Counted from the first letter of the stretch, positions 32,738 through 46,200 are shown. The stretch: DNA of 64,000 nt from Trifolium pratense (GCF_020283565.1 NC_060063.1:18294720-18358719); one strand, 5' to 3'. Made by a program: numbers and translations. Notes: a model not told the origin generated them from the letters alone.

Positions 32738-33202
32738 TTCGAAAGATAAGATATACCAAAGATAACCGAAATAACTGTGCTGTTAGTAACAAGTTGTTAT
32801 TCTAACTTTCCAGAAAGTTGATCATCAACACCTAAAGAAAAAGACAAACTCAGAAAATTTATGGAGCATCAAATTTCACCATTCCTATTCACTAAGAGCA
32901 TTACTACAAACATAACTTTTGGAAAAAGAAGCTTACATGTTACAAAGGTTTCCAAAATCCTTTTTAATGGTTGTTTTCCATAAGTTAAGTATGTATGATG
33001 TTTCTGGTGATTCAAAAACCAAAGATTGTCACCTACCAAAAAACAATATATATAAACAAGTAAGACATAGAAAGAGACAGATTTACAATACTCTAGAGGT
33101 ATACCAAGTGAAAACAACAAAAAACATGTTTGGTTCAACTTCCAGAGTGGCCAAAATTGATTCCGGAGGTATAGAATTGATTTTTACATTTTTGGTTTCA
33201 CT

Positions 33203-33392
33203 AAAATAGAATTGATTATTGTTAGTTGATCTAGTGTTGATTGACGCACGACTTGATAGAGAGGATCACGGTTCGATCCCGCAACTGGAATCGAGAGGGG
33301 GCTGGAACCACTTGATCACATAGCTGACTCCCGAACTAGATTAGGTAGTTTAGTGGCCGAATACGGGTGGTGAAAAAAAAATAGAATTGATT
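33203..33392 (+). mobile_element. SINE with 15-bp target duplication
   Basis: AAAATAGAATTGATT lies at 33203-33217 and 33378-33392. The 160-bp body has a box-A-like TAGTTGATCTAGTG, box B GGTTCGATCCC near 33271 and an A-run at the 3' end, so it is a plus-strand SINE with intact ends. Confidence 0.75.
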
Positions 33393-33761
33393 TCGCCTCA
33401 AACTAAAAATTGTAACTTATCATTCTAAAATTGATTTTTAGACTTAAATTTTTTGTTCAATTCACCTTTATATGAATGTATCAAAACATAAATTATTTTA
33501 TGTTCAACTCAGTTTTAGTAAAAATCAAAATTTTTGCCGCAAAACCAAACATACATAAAAGGAAAATAAAAATGTATAAATTCCAAAAGAAATTGAAAAT
33601 CTTGGAATAAGAAAAATAATTAGAGGGGGAAAAAGGATGATTGTGAGTGTAAAGCATAGCATAACAGTAAAAAACAGAAATCTTAGATTGTTGTACTCAC
33701 TCCCTCACTCTTCCCTCATCATGCTTCACTTCACAAAACAAAGACACAAAACCCAAGAAGA

Positions 33762-33763
<2 letters not shown>

Positions 33764-33833
<70 letters not shown>
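33764..33833. repeat. (TA)n(GA)n microsatellite upstream of the DUF632 gene
   Basis: About 30 bases of TA followed by about 40 bases of GA. Read in the gene's direction this is (TC)n then (TA)n, placed about 1.0-1.1 kb upstream of its ATG, where a CT-rich 5' leader is plausible. 33834-34429 has no gene. Confidence 0.85.
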
Positions 33834-33835
<2 letters not shown>

Positions 33836-34429
33836 ACATGAGAGAGAGCATGCAGTGCAAAACAAGCAGAGGTTGTAGTTGTACTAACTAATAACAGGTG
33901 AAGGGGGACACAACACAACGCAACACAACACAATGGAATGGAAAGAGGAGTGAGTGAGGTGAGAGGTGGTAGCAGCTTAGCTTAGTTCAATAATTCAATA
34001 AATGAAAAATGAAGTTTGTATTGTATTGATTTGATTGTTGTATAAATTGTATAATGTATATAGAAAGAAAAAGTGTGTCTTTCTAATTGCTTTTTCTGAC
34101 ATGATGTGGCAGACTCATCTCTTCTTTTTTACAGTATGTTTTTTTTTTTTTTTTTGCTATAGTACTCCTAGTCCTATGTTCTTTTGGACATTTGCCTCCC
34201 CACTACTAATATAAAAAAAATACAGTAATATAAATACTACTAATCATTATGATTAACAATTTTAAAATATACACCACATAGGAGAAGAATTTAGGAAACA
34301 TCATCAAGAGATGTAGAATAAGGAATCGGATTTCTTGTAGTTAAAGTATAAGGCAATAGCTTCTTTGAACCGTTTGATTTTTAATTAATACTAGTTGAAA
34401 TTGCTTTACTGCATGAAATTAAATTTAAA

Positions 34430-34751
34430 ATATGAATCGTCACATTTAAAATTAAAAGTTGTGATGAACAACAACTTAAAATTGCCTGAAATGTTTTAAA
34501 ATATGAATCGTCACATTTAAAATTAAAAGTTGTGATGAACAACAACTTAAAATTAAATTTAAAATATGAATCGTCACATTTAAAATTAAAAGTTGTGATG
34601 AACAACAACTTAAAATTAAATTTAAAATATGAATTGTCACATTTAAAATTAAAAGTTGTGATGAACAACAACTTAAAATTGCCTGAAATGTTTTAAAATA
34701 TGAATCGTCACATTTAAAATTAAAAGTTGTGATGAACAACAACTTAAAATT
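34430..34751. repeat. Minisatellite: five 54-bp cores with two alternating linkers
   Basis: The core starts ATATGAATCGTCACATTT and ends AACAACAACTTAAAATT. Copies start at 34430, 34501, 34564, 34627 and 34698, i.e. spacings 71, 63, 63, 71. The longer units carry the linker GCCTGAAATGTTTTAAA, the shorter AAATTTAAA. One base differs in copy 4 (ATTG for ATCG). Open minus-strand frames here are only a consequence of the repeat. Confidence 0.92.
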
Positions 34752-36095
34752 CAGGATTTCTAGAAATAGTAGATTTAAAACTCTAGAAAAAAAAGAGCAT
34801 AAATTGAATTATAAATGACTTAAAGATGAGACTTCCTCACGAACAAAATAAATTGACAAAAGAGATGGAATAGTTGAAAAATTGAAATACCATTATTGGA
34901 TATTTAAGTGTATCGCACATGTCCACATAACTCATTTCTATATTTTTTTTTATAATAATACTTTATAAGCATTAAATCCTTCTAACACAATATTTTAAAA
35001 AAATTTAAATTAATTTCATAAACAACTCTACATCATTTTGTTTCATTAAAATAAAATCATATAAAAGCAAATGGATCCTACAAAGACATATCTTACTGAA
35101 AATTAATAGTGGATTCTGCAGGAAAAAGAAAAGGTGCTTGAATGAGAACTTCATCCATTAAATACTCTCAATTTTGGACCAAAATTACAAAAACAAAATA
35201 AAAAATAATTGAAGATAAAAAAAAATTGATTTAAAGAAGAGATACTATTTTCGTAGTGTCATAAAATAGTTACCAAAAATATAGTAACTTTTTACATGTG
35301 TTTATAACTTTTGGCCGTCATGAAGCAAAGACATGAATGAAAAGTTGTTGGTGGTGATTGTAATTCTGATTTTTGTAAGGGCCAACCAAGCTTGAACCTT
35401 AACATGCCGAAGTTTCTTCTTCTTGCAATTGCTTTTGCTTTATTTGGAATTATTTTTTTATGAATGGCAGGCAGTGACATACTCATCTTTATAATTACTT
35501 ACTTCTTAAGCGAATCCACGTGCAAATTGCAATAAGTGAAAGAAATTAAGATTTTCTTTTAAATGGGATTTGCTTTTTGCACCCACGCCTAAAATTCCTC
35601 ACGCACCCCCTCAAATGACCAAACTAACCCCTCTACCTTCTAGAATGCAAGCGTTTTTTGTATTATAGAATGCGAGCGTGTAAAAAAAGTGTCCGTTTAG
35701 CCACCGTCAAAGCGAAATTGTTTTAGTCGTTCGCTTTCTAGAAAGCAAACACGTCTTATATATAAGACGTGTCCCCGCATTTCTACAGTTACAAAAAAAT
35801 GTAAAACAAGAGAAGAAACCCTCCCAAAACCACAAATACATGAAAATTTCGTCCAAATCGAAGGATTGTTGCTCATTTGCGGTCGAAATCATCAAGGAAT
35901 TGAAGATTAACATAAGGTAAGCACACATTTGACTGCGTCTTGCATTTTTCTGCTTTTTTTTTTTTTTTTTTTGCGATTGCGTTCGTTCGACTCAGCCTGA
36001 GGTTGTAGAGACTGCTCACCCTGAGGTTGTGGCTGCTGAGACTGGTCACGCTGAGGCTGGGCATCATGAGGGTGACCCTACTTAGGCTAAGCATC
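34752..36095. other. Intergenic stretch between the DUF632 and NPH3 genes
   Basis: No supportable gene. AT-rich to 35270. 35560-36090 has a GC-richer, transposon-like patch: paired TAGAATGC(A/G)AGCG motifs near 35641 and 35666, a T-run at 35956, and repeats of CCTGAGGTTGT/GCTGAGGCTG at 35996-36060. Short frames overlap in several phases without a domain. Confidence 0.4.
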
Positions 36096-36257
36096 ATCAG
36101 TAATAATACAGAACCTCTAAATCCATTTTTATTTTATTTTATTTTATTCACCATTGTGAATATTATTGCACTTTCTGCAATGACAATAAGTTCCTACTGT
36201 TGTTGCAATCAATTCTCATTGAAATGGATTTAGATTTTAGAGGTTCTGTATTATTTC
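36096..36257. mobile_element. Small foldback (MITE-like)
   Basis: AATAATACAGAACCTCTAAA near 36099 is mirrored by TTTTAGAGGTTCTGTATTATT near 36233-36254, with AATCCATTTT / AATGGATTTAG extending the stem. About 160 bp in all. 36258-36712 holds the NPH3 gene's 3' flank and nothing else recognised. Confidence 0.55.
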
Positions 36258-36712
36258 ACAACTTTCACAACCTTAGCATGTAGCCACTTGAAAGGTTTTG
36301 TTTTGTGTTAAAATAAAAAGTTTAATCTTAGCCGTTGAAATGTTTAATTGCTACATGGCAGAATCTATTTCTGAAACTGGATTAAATGAAGGATAAGAGG
36401 AATGGAGGGGAACTAGACTAGTGATTAAATTCATAGACAAAAAAAAAAAGCAAATAGCTACATCTATAAAATTCAAACAAATGAATATTTTAGAGAAGTA
36501 ATCATAATGTGCATACACATTTTATATGCATAGTCAGAGTGGTAAAAAGGAAAGAAAAAAAAAAGAGAAAAAACTAAAGCTACAGTTTACAGTAAAACAC
36601 TAAACAGCGACTTTCATTTCCATCTCAATTAGATTCGCATGAGATGGAAAATCTAAGTAACTGTTTAGCATATTGCATAGTCACATACCAGAAAAAATAA
36701 AACATTTAGACA

Positions 36713-39700
36713 CTAAGAAGGAACAATTGAAGAAACTGATCCTTTGTCACTAATAGAAGAACTTCTATTGTGCTTTACATGTCTGTCCTTCAACTTCTCA
36801 ACCTTATTATTTCCATTGTTCTGTTTGCTAACAGATCCTTCTTGAGCACTACACATCTGAGACTTTACCTTAAACCCAAGTTTCTTCGACACAGCTCCCC
36901 AAGCGCTAGTTGATCCTTTTGCTTTACCACCAAGCTTCTCGATCTCTTGTCTCATGTTTGAGCACTCTTTCTCGAGCTCGGATACCCTCATCCTCATGTT
37001 ATCCATACCTACTTTCAATACCTGATTTTCCTTCACGGCTGACGCCCAACCACCTTCATTTGATCCAACCAAACCACTTCTTAAATTTCTTGATCCGTCG
37101 AGATTGTCTGATACTAGAAAGCAACCGGCGATTGATGTTCGAAGCTGGAGCTGCTCGAAAAATAGAACTTGAACTATGATTCTAATGGGTAGTCTTTCGT
37201 TTTGTGCGGCGTGTGTGCATGCTTCTAATGAGAGCTTCTGACAGTCCATTAGCCTGCATAGTTGTTCTCTATCCGACTCCACCAACCATGGGTGAGACTG
37301 CAATTTTATGTCACATCAACACACAGTAGTAAGAACAAACATGAATAAGTATTGTATTTCAGTAACGAAAACCAAAACAACAAAGCATTAGGAAATTTTT
37401 ATGTTTCAAGGACTAAAAAACATTTACATTGAATAAAAGCAAAAATTGGTATATTTGCAAGCTTGCAAAGACTACCTAAACCACCGATATAGTTTGAAAA
37501 CTTTCTACAAAGGTGTCGAATGATGTGGTTTTCAATCAAATATAAGCTTTGGGTAAAGTATGGTCCCTCAAATCAAAGAGGGGAATTAAACATGGGCAAC
37601 AACTTACTAACTCACAAGATTTTTCCTTGTCCCTTTTAATAGGACCCCTTTCAAATTTTTAACTGCATTAATTATTTTTTTACCAACATATCTTTAATCA
37701 TGTCATGTTACATATTTTCATGCAATCTGTAATAAATACTATGATGGAAATATAAACTAATTCTCAGTCCAAAAATACCATACAGAAGCATATTAAACAC
37801 TAACAATAGCATGATATATTATAAACTAACTTGCTACCGGTATTACCTTCAAATAAATATCTATAGCACGATACAAACCATCATCCAAAGGCCTGGCATA
37901 CTCTGGAACCGCAGCAGCAAGAGCTTGAAACTTGGGAAGTTTTAAGTTAACATCTGGGGCAACCTCTGCCAGGTATCCATCAATCAGTTTTGCCACCATA
38001 GTGATCGGTGTCAGTGAAGGTGATCCAATCAACTGGCCATCGTCGTCAATTGAGCATGGAGAGGCACCACCTGTAACCTGATCCATGGCAAGGAAATGGT
38101 CAAGAATTCTTTGCACACAGTCAACATTGTAAAGTGTCTCCATTGAATATGAGAAATTTGGCATCAAGAGATCTTCTAAAGCAGCTTGATCAAGCTGCAT
38201 CCCGATCCGTTTCTCCAAACTTGATATACAAGAGGGGTTCACTCGTAGAATCATGGCCGTTCGAAGTAGACCAAACAGGAACTTTGTTTGGACCAGGCCC
38301 TTTTGCATAGGGAGTAGTTTATCAATCTCTTCCAACAGAATCTTTTGATCTTCTTCAGATGGTGGAGACCCCAAAGCCACCGGGGCTAGCCTGGTACCAG
38401 ACTCACCAGAAACCTTACGTCGATTTAAACCAGGCAAATACATTTTAGCATAGAAAGCAAGAGAACCAGCAATGATTTCCAGCCTAATGCCTCGAGATTC
38501 CATGACAGTTATCAATCTCGTATAAATTGGTAAACTCAAATTCGCTACATCCTCGTACCACCAATCTAAACTTGTATTCTTTGGTCTTGCCCCGGTACTT
38601 ATTCCATTCCACAAAACACTTCCACCAGGGCTCTGCAACGGACCGCCACGTTCTAGTACTGGCCACCCAAATAAATTTGGGTCAGTCGATGCCTTTGCTG
38701 CAAGTGATTCAATGCACCTTTTCACAATGTGGAGTTCTTCGGCTTTGTCCAGAACATCATCACATGTTTGAAGTGCCCTCATGGAGTCTTTCCAACTTCG
38801 GAGGACCACTTGATTGAAAAAGGTTTCGGCTTGGGAAATAAGATTACCTTCACCATATTCCTCTGTCATGTCAAGATGCTCAGCAGCACACCATAAGCAC
38901 ACAACATTTGATGCCGTAAGTTCAAGTTTCACACCATAACAGAATTTTGCCACAAGTTCAAATGTTTTAGCCCCACCAGGAATGTCGTGGAGTTTAACAG
39001 CAGATTCTTCCTCTGATTCAGAAGCTTTGGCAATCAATCTTTCCAAAACTCCACTTCTAGAGAGCAAAGGGAACTGCATTAAGTGTGTATCCAGGTTAGC
39101 TTACTTTTATGTTCACAAAAGCTTATGTACAAATTACAAAATACCGAGGGCAAGTTTATTATGATGAAAAGCTATTCTGTAAAAATGAAAAATCAAACAT
39201 GTGCTAAATGATATATGAAGCAAAATGGAACAAAAAAATTGAATTGTATTCCAAAACAAGAACTAAATACTGCCCAAAGACACGATAATAACAGTGCAAT
39301 TTCAAGTAGTTTCTAGCGCACAAACATTGTCAATTGCAATTAATTCCAACTGTAACAATATCGAGTATTTTGAACTAATTATAAATTGACAGCAGATTTC
39401 ATAACATGGTAAAAATATGTTTCTAATGCACTACAGTTAACTCTGCTATGCTTGTTTTCATGCAAACTCTGACGATTTTAAGTTAGTCAAACCTTAATTA
39501 ACAAAAGAAAAAAGAACTGGGAATTTAAGCAAACAATTAGAAAGAAGATATTATGATATACCTTGTGAAGATGGAAAGACATCTCACCAACTTCAACAAT
39601 TATATCGCTGGGAAGTCCAGTCGTGCAAAACCTATGACAGCAATGAAAATATTAGACATTAAGTGACAAAATTTCAACAAACAAGAGTTACACTAACACA

Positions 39701-40493
39701 ACATATTTATTTCAGATCGTTCTCTAATGTCTCATTTTAAATGGCTTTCTTTAAGAAGAAATTAACAATGCCGTCCTTCATCATCTTATAACAGATGTGA
39801 ACTTACGGAACGAGGTGCAACAAGTTCATGTAACTGGACTATTGCCTATGATGCAAAAGGTTTCCTAGATTCCTTGTCAGAGGTGAGGAGGTATATAAGA
39901 AACAAGTCCACATGAGCGTAACTCAGTTGGTATAGGGAAATCGCAATATGCAGGGGCCGGGGTTCTAACCCAGAATTCCGCACATATTCACCTCAAGGGG
40001 TGAAATTCTGGTCACTAAACTAATTGACAAAAAAAAAAAAGGCATACAAGAGAACTCATGCCAAATCACATCAAATAGTAAAAAAATAAGGAAGGAACTC
40101 ATGTCATGAAGCCCATGTGTAGTCCACAAGAACACCAATCCAAAATTCGACATAAAAGGATCCATCAAGCAATACAAATGATAGTATAAGACCTTCACAG
40201 AATCATTAATTCAAACAATATCCATTCAAAACACTTCAACATGAGCTAAACATTCTGAACCAAAAATAAACACCAGATGAAACATGGCAAGTAAGAATTC
40301 AATAAACCCAACAAATTAAAAGTAGACAAACATGTTCTTCCAAATCCTTAACTTCACAAAACACAAACATTCCAACAAAGAAAATCACAAAAAATTGCAA
40401 TTGAAAGAGCATAAAAAAGGATAAGGGTACATACCAAGCTTGTCCTTGACGCTGAAATGCATCAGCTTTAGAACCCAATTTCACACAAGCCAT
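36713..40493 (-). CDS. BTB/POZ-NPH3 domain protein (AT1G30440-like)
   Basis: Four coding exons, minus strand: 40493-40435, 39631-39562, 39073-37847, 37297-36713; GT-AG borders and phases join to 646 residues. Start [20 protein letters not shown] continues into a BTB domain ([26 protein letters not shown]; about 27-100, finished by [13 protein letters not shown]). The NPH3 domain follows (about 190-480), with [40 protein letters not shown] and [12 protein letters not shown], then [17 protein letters not shown] coiled coil ends the protein ([19 protein letters not shown]), with an Arg/Ser tail (RSSSIS) like the phosphorylated 14-3-3 motifs of NPH3/NPY proteins. Such proteins are CUL3 adaptors or membrane scaffolds in phototropin and auxin signalling. 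The best recalled match is Arabidopsis AT1G30440. No damage seen. Confidence 0.94.
39905..40040 (+). repeat. tRNA-derived SINE in intron 1 of the NPH3 gene
   Basis: Box A GCGTAACTCAGTTGGTATAGG (about 39916), box-B-like GGGGTTCTAACCC (about 39959), CTAATTGAC and a terminal A-run at 40029-40040. Same family as 12115-12240. Inserted opposite to the gene's direction. Confidence 0.75.
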
Positions 40494-41280
40494 TTAGGAA
40501 ACAAATTGTACTCAAAATTCAGTCTTGTACTGTATTGTATCTAACAATGTAACTCCTTTCAAAATCAATTTCAATTTCCCAAAAGTTAGAACCTTTAGAG
40601 AAATTCCCCGAAACCCACCTAAAAAAACAGCCCCAAATCCACCAAAATCAGATTCAATTCAACAAAACCACTTGAAAACCCTAGAACCACTCCATTGTTA
40701 AAACACAAAAAACAAAAACCACAACAAATGAAATAAATAAATGTCTACTACCTAATCAAACCAGTTTAGGTCACCAACCAAATTCTGTTCAATAAAACAA
40801 TTGACAACTCACAAGGGTCGAAACAAAAACAAGTCTCATGTAAATAACAGTGTTGTTGTTAAACAAAAGTCTCTGTCATGAAAATGATTTAATGGGACAC
40901 AAGCATTGACTCTGCCTCTAATAAAAAAGAATGAATTTTTTGGGGGTTTTTTGTAATGGGTATTGAATGCATTAATTAGTTAATGGAATTGGCATCTAAA
41001 AACAGCACATGTGGGGTCATAGTAGTGAAACACACTCATTGCACTTTTCTCGAGTTAAGAATCTCTTTAATCACTAATCAAGCACACTACTACTAGTTTG
41101 GTTTTTGACTTTGGAAGAGAGAGAGAAGAGAGAGAAAAGGGAACAGAGTGGAATGGAAGGAATAGAAACGTAATAAGAAAAAGGAACAGTACACATGATC
41201 CATCGTCGTTTTTGTACTGTACTGTAATTTGTTTATTAAGATGAATTTTTGGATTGTTTAACGTGGCTCGCTTTCTTCAA
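40494..41280 (-). promoter_or_regulatory. 5' flank and probable leader of the NPH3 gene
   Basis: No other gene. The part next to the ATG is A/C-rich (minus: T/G-rich), as in plant leaders; a GAGA-type run (GAAGAGAGAGAGAAGAGAG) is near 41115. No single TATA box can be chosen with confidence. Confidence 0.35.
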
Positions 41281-42440
41281 TTTTTTTTTCTACCCCTACA
41301 TTTATCTCTTTACCTCAACATATTTTAAAATATTCTCATTATAATATTTTTTTTATTTTAGTATTTTTTTTATCTTTTACTATATCCCATCAAACACAGT
41401 TCCGGTAATTTTTTTTTTCTTTTCGGTATGTTAATTTTATCGGAACACTTTTTTAAAAATCTTCCGGTATACAAAAAGTTTTTGGAATCGTTCTACTTTT
41501 TATCGGAATACTTTTTTAAAGTGTTCCGGTTTGTATTAGTGTTCCGGTTAATACTAGTTTCAGTACAATATATTTCACCATGTTCCATGTGTCTCCTTTG
41601 ACCTCAAAGCTTATAGTTATCCAAACAGGTTGAAACCATCCTCAAGCTTCAAAACAACATCAACATCATCACCCTTCATCACCACACAACCTCCAATAAT
41701 TCCACCACCACTACAATTCATCGCCACCAATCCAAACAAAACCAACATTACCTCCACCATCTTCAAACTAACACCATAGCCAATCTATCACAAAATCAAT
41801 AACAATCACCATAACCATTCCTATTAACACGAAATCAATAACCACATAAACACTTCATCATCATTCATCATCACTATTTCCAAATCATAAACAAAAGACT
41901 AAGAATCTTCGATTATCTAAACTTATAACTCATTCCATCAAAACCAAAAATCATCAAACGGAGCAAGAGAAAAGGAAAAGAAGGGAGGAAGAATCTTTGC
42001 CACCACAAACAGAACACCACCGCAAATCCGGCCGCTGCCACCAAATCCGCCCCAACATAATCTCCGAACGACCTCTGCTCCATCCGGACCTCTACCCGTC
42101 GGCCTTCCACCTCTCTCTCTCTCTCTCTCTCACCCGATCTCCTCTCTCACGGTGACTCTCACTCTAGTCTCAACCGGAACACTTTAATACAAACCGGAAC
42201 ACTTTTTTTAAAGTGTTCCGAAAAAAGTGTTCCGATAAATAGGAGAACGATTCCAAAAAAAATTGCATACCCGAACACTTTTGAAAAGTGTTTAGGTAAA
42301 ATTAACATATCGAAACGGAACAGTGTTTCATGGGGTATAGTAAAAGATAAAAAAAAAACACTAAAATAAGAGAAGGGTATAATGAGAATATTCTAAAATA
42401 CGTTGGGTAAATAGATAAATGTAGGGGTAGGAAAAAAAAT
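41281..42440. mobile_element. Second long-TIR foldback element (MULE-like)
   Basis: Arms 41281-41549 and 42172-42440 (both 269 bp) are inverted copies: TCTACCCCTACATTTATC...GTGTTCCGGTT against AACCGGAACAC...GATAAATGTAGGGGTAGG. The interior (41550-42171) differs in composition, with AC-rich triplet-like sequence and a (CT)n run at about 42112-42131, suggesting captured host DNA; no product is recognised. I found no clear 9-bp target duplication, so MULE status is by structure only. It lies immediately upstream of the NPH3 gene's leader. Confidence 0.7.
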
Positions 42441-42722
42441 CCGGTTTCTTGGTAAAGTGAAACCCAGCTCAGCTACCTTGCCCATGTGCGTGGGCGTTAC
42501 TACCAGCCCATGGATAGAGAGATGCTGCTATTTATCGCTATAAATTACTCCATCACTCCCACAATAAATAGTACTCTGGCTCGGTTATAAGAAAATTTTC
42601 ACTTTTTATACTTCCTCTGGTTCTTTTATAACAAACAATCAATTTAATTTATTGCACCATTATTTTTCCGGTTATGCCATGTTTATAAAAATATTGGCAT
42701 GACCATTAATTTTGATGTTAAT

Positions 42723-43205
42723 TGGACTGGGCACTGAGCTTAAGGACATATCCAGTAAGCCCAATTAATATAAAAACATAGGATAGGCCCAAATCAAGCA
42801 AAACCCTAAATATCCATTAGGCGACAAGTGGCCAAGGCGTGGCTAACAACAGCGTGGCAACGCCCAGAAGGGTAATCCCGTATCGTATAAATATCTTCTT
42901 CTTCCCAGTGTTAACTGATTGACTTGAGAAGGAAGAAATCAACTTCTCATAACCGCCATAGCTTGAAGACCAAGTTTGTCATCCCTACTTTCACGCTGCA
43001 TCACCGAAGAAGACCTTGAGGACCGGATTTCTATGAATCTTAGCTTGGAGAAGAAGACTAAGCAGTCTATAAATAGCTTCATACTTTCATTTGTAAAGGC
43101 AGAGATCTTCTGACTTATAAAACTCCCAGGGTTGTTGGGATTGAACCAAGTGTAATCACACCATTTAATCAATAATACAACCCCCTTTGAGTTTTTACCA
43201 GAACA
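42723..43205 (+). repeat. 5' LTR (483 bp)
   Basis: Begins TGGACTGGGCA and ends ACCAGAACA. A TATA box (TATAAATA) is at 42886-42893; downstream signals include AATCAATAATACAA near the 3' end. Ends fixed by comparison with the 3' LTR and the TTAAT duplication. Confidence 0.96.
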
Positions 43206-43208
43206 TTT

Positions 43209-43226
43209 TGGCGCCCACCGTGGGGC
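43209..43226 (+). other. Primer-binding site
   Basis: TGGCGCCCACCGTGGGGC, 18 bases, starts three bases after the LTR. This is a typical Tat-group primer site. Confidence 0.88.
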
Positions 43227-43289
43227 TGCGGTAAAAACATTTGATCCCAGCCTATCACATCGAACTAGACAGAAATTAAACATTTCCAC

Positions 43290-46200
43290 ATGGCTGGAGA
43301 ACACAGAAATAACGATAATTCTAGTGTTAACACCTTGCAAGCCGCCGTCGTGGAAATACGGCGCTTACAGACCCAGATTGCGGCCATTGAGGCCGAAAGA
43401 ACACATGAGAAAGAAAAAGCGAAAATGATTTCAGAGGAGGAGGAAGGAGAGAGCGTCATGGACGTACAGCCTTTGGCACAACACTTATGGGATACCCAAG
43501 TCTTGGAAGCAATAAAGGTTCCTCACCTTCCTACTTTTGACGGAAAAACTGACCCTCGGGAGCATTTGATGGCAATAGGAACACAAACTGCCATAATCAA
43601 CGCTCCGGAGCATCTAAAATGTAAATTACTAGCCGGTACCTTCAAGGATGTAGCCTTGCGTTGGTACATGAACCTTCCAAGGAATTCAATAGAAAGTTAT
43701 GCTGATTTTCACAAAAAGTTCATCCACCAATTCGCCGGATCGAAACATGTGAAAGTCACGTCAACTAGCCTTTTTTCCATTCGCCAAAACCACAGCGAAT
43801 CGTTACGCAGCTTTCTCGCCAGATTTAGCGAGGCCACCATTAAGGTTTCAAATCCAAACCAAGAGATGTTCGTGGCGGCTTTCCACAATGGACTGAGAGC
43901 AGGGCATTTCAACGAATCCTTAGCCCAAAAACCAGCCTCATCAATGCAGGAGGTAAACAAGAGAGCGGAGTGTTACATAAAGGGCGAAGAGATCAACGCC
44001 GAGAAAAGGCAAAGAGATGCCAAGGAGAAGGAATATGTGGGCCGTGCTACTAAAGCGCCAGAACACCAGCGACAAAGGACTGGAGGCCATCAAGGAGACT
44101 CATGGCAAAGGCGCCATGGTAAGCCCTACCATCAACCATCAAGGAGAGAGTTCAGGAACCATCCCACCAATGAAGAGTTTACGCCATTAAATACTTCTAA
44201 GGCATACGTGTTAAACGAAATTCTTGCCAGTGGTTTGACAAACCTCCCCGCCAAAAGAACCAACAATATCCCCATGGGGCTCGACGACAACGCTTGGTGC
44301 TCCTACCACAGATGCAGAGGTCATTCTACGGAGAAGTGTTTCCGCCTAAGAGATTTGATCGAGGAGCTGATCAAAAGCGGCCACCTCTGGAAGTTCATTG
44401 ATGACGCAGCACAAGGCCGAGTCGTCGTGCCCAAAATCCCCAAGCAAGAACCACGAAATATTCCTGGGTCAGGTAAAGAACCTCCAAAAGAAAGGATCTC
44501 TGTGAATACAATAGCGGGGGGATTCTCAGGAGGAGGTGAGTCAAGCTCGGCGAGGAAACGATATGTGCGTCGCGTAATCTCAGAGATATACCTCGTGCGA
44601 CAACCACAACCACTCGCCGTCCCGGATTTGGCATTCACGGCAAAGGATGGACTGGAGGTGGCACCTCATGATGATGACCCTCTGGTAATACAAGTCCAAA
44701 TCCTGAACTGCGACGTAAAGAGAGTACTGATTGACTCAGGAAGCTCAGCAGATATTATGTACTGGGAAGCCTTCAAGGCCATGCAATTAGCGGAGGAGCA
44801 ATTGCAGCCATATGCGGGAGCTTTAGTTGGGTTTTCCGGGGAGCAGGTAGACGTAATGGGCTACGCCTCATTACTCACTACCTTTGGAGAGGGGAGTAAC
44901 ACCAAAACCATCAAAGTGCGATATTTGGTAGTCAAAACTCCATTCACCTCCTACAACATTATCATAGGAAGACCTGCTTTCAACACCTTGGGTGCGGCCA
45001 TGTCCACCCTATACCTAGCGATTAAATACCCTCTAGATAATGGAGAAGTAGGAACAGTTAGAGGCGATCAAATACTCGCCAAAAAGTGTTACGAGTCCAG
45101 TCTAAAGATAAGACATAGAACCTCCAATTCAAGTGGAGTATCCGGAGGAAGACAAGCCACAGTTCCGGGTGGTATAAACATCATTGAAAATTCGGATATG
45201 GATCCCAGAGAAGAATTTCAAGACAGAAGAGTGAGCCCTATAGAAGACCTGGAGAAAGTCCAAATCGGCGAGCACCCACACCAGACAACCAGTTTAGGGA
45301 CGGCGTTATCCCACCAAGAGAGAGGAAAAATCATCAAAATCCTGAAAGATAACGCTGATCTATTTGCGTGGAAGCCTTCAGACATGCCAGGAATAGATGA
45401 AGGGGTGATCACCCATAAGCTATCGATATCGCCCAGCATTAAACCAATCTCTCAAAGAAAAAGAAAGGTTGGAGAAGAAAGGCGAGTTGCAATAGCAGAG
45501 GAAGTAGAGAAGCTAAAAGAGGCTGGATTCATTGAGGAAATAAAATACCCTTCGTGGTTAGCAAATGTCGTCATGGTGAAAAAGGCCAACGGAAAGTGGA
45601 GGATGTGCGTAGATTTTACGGATCTAAATAAGGCATGTCCCAAAGACCCATATCCTTTGCCCAACATAGATAGGTTGATAGACGGCGCTTCAGGATGCAA
45701 GATGTTAAGCTTCATGGACGCCTACTCCGGGTATAATCAAATAAAGATGAACCCCACCGACGCCCGCCATACAACCTTTATGTCTAACACCTGCAATTAT
45801 TTTTACAACGTTATGCCCTTTGGGCTGAAGAATGCGGGGGCAACATATCAAAGGCTGATGGACAGGGTATTCTCCGAACAAATAGGAAAGAACCTGGAAG
45901 TGTACATTGATGACATGGTAGTGAAAACTTCCGAAGAAAACCAGCATGACGAAGATCTTCTGGACATCCTGGGTTCGGTAAGGAAATACAACATGAGGTT
46001 AAACCCAGCAAAATGTTCTTTCGGAGTGCAAGCAGGAAAGTTCCTAGGTTTCATGCTCACCAACAGGGGAATAGAGGCCAACCCTGAAAAATGTCAAGCC
46101 ATCATAGACATGAGAACCTACTTCCGTGAAAGAGTCCAAATTTTGACAGGCAGAATAGCGGCGTTGTCCAGATTCCTATCATGCGCGGGCGAGAAAGGTT

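Noticed and set aside
34381..34742. Minus-strand frames of 88-96 residues with repeated LLFITTFNFKCDDSYFK
   Set aside because: The repeat unit of 63 bp is divisible by three, so a frame stays open by chance; two overlapping frames show the same repeat and there is no start context or domain.
35292..35486. 64-residue minus-strand frame
   Set aside because: No conserved motif, no splice partners and AT-rich flanks; treated as chance.
42939..43340. Minus-strand frame of 133 residues, also seen at 54269-54502 and 55055-55284
   Set aside because: It lies in the LTR of all three copies and has no domain; it recurs because the LTR recurs.
44321..44638. Minus-strand frames of 79-105 residues within gag-pol
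   Set aside because: Overlap strongly supported sense coding sequence and lack domains or TATA boxes, unlike the downstream antisense module.
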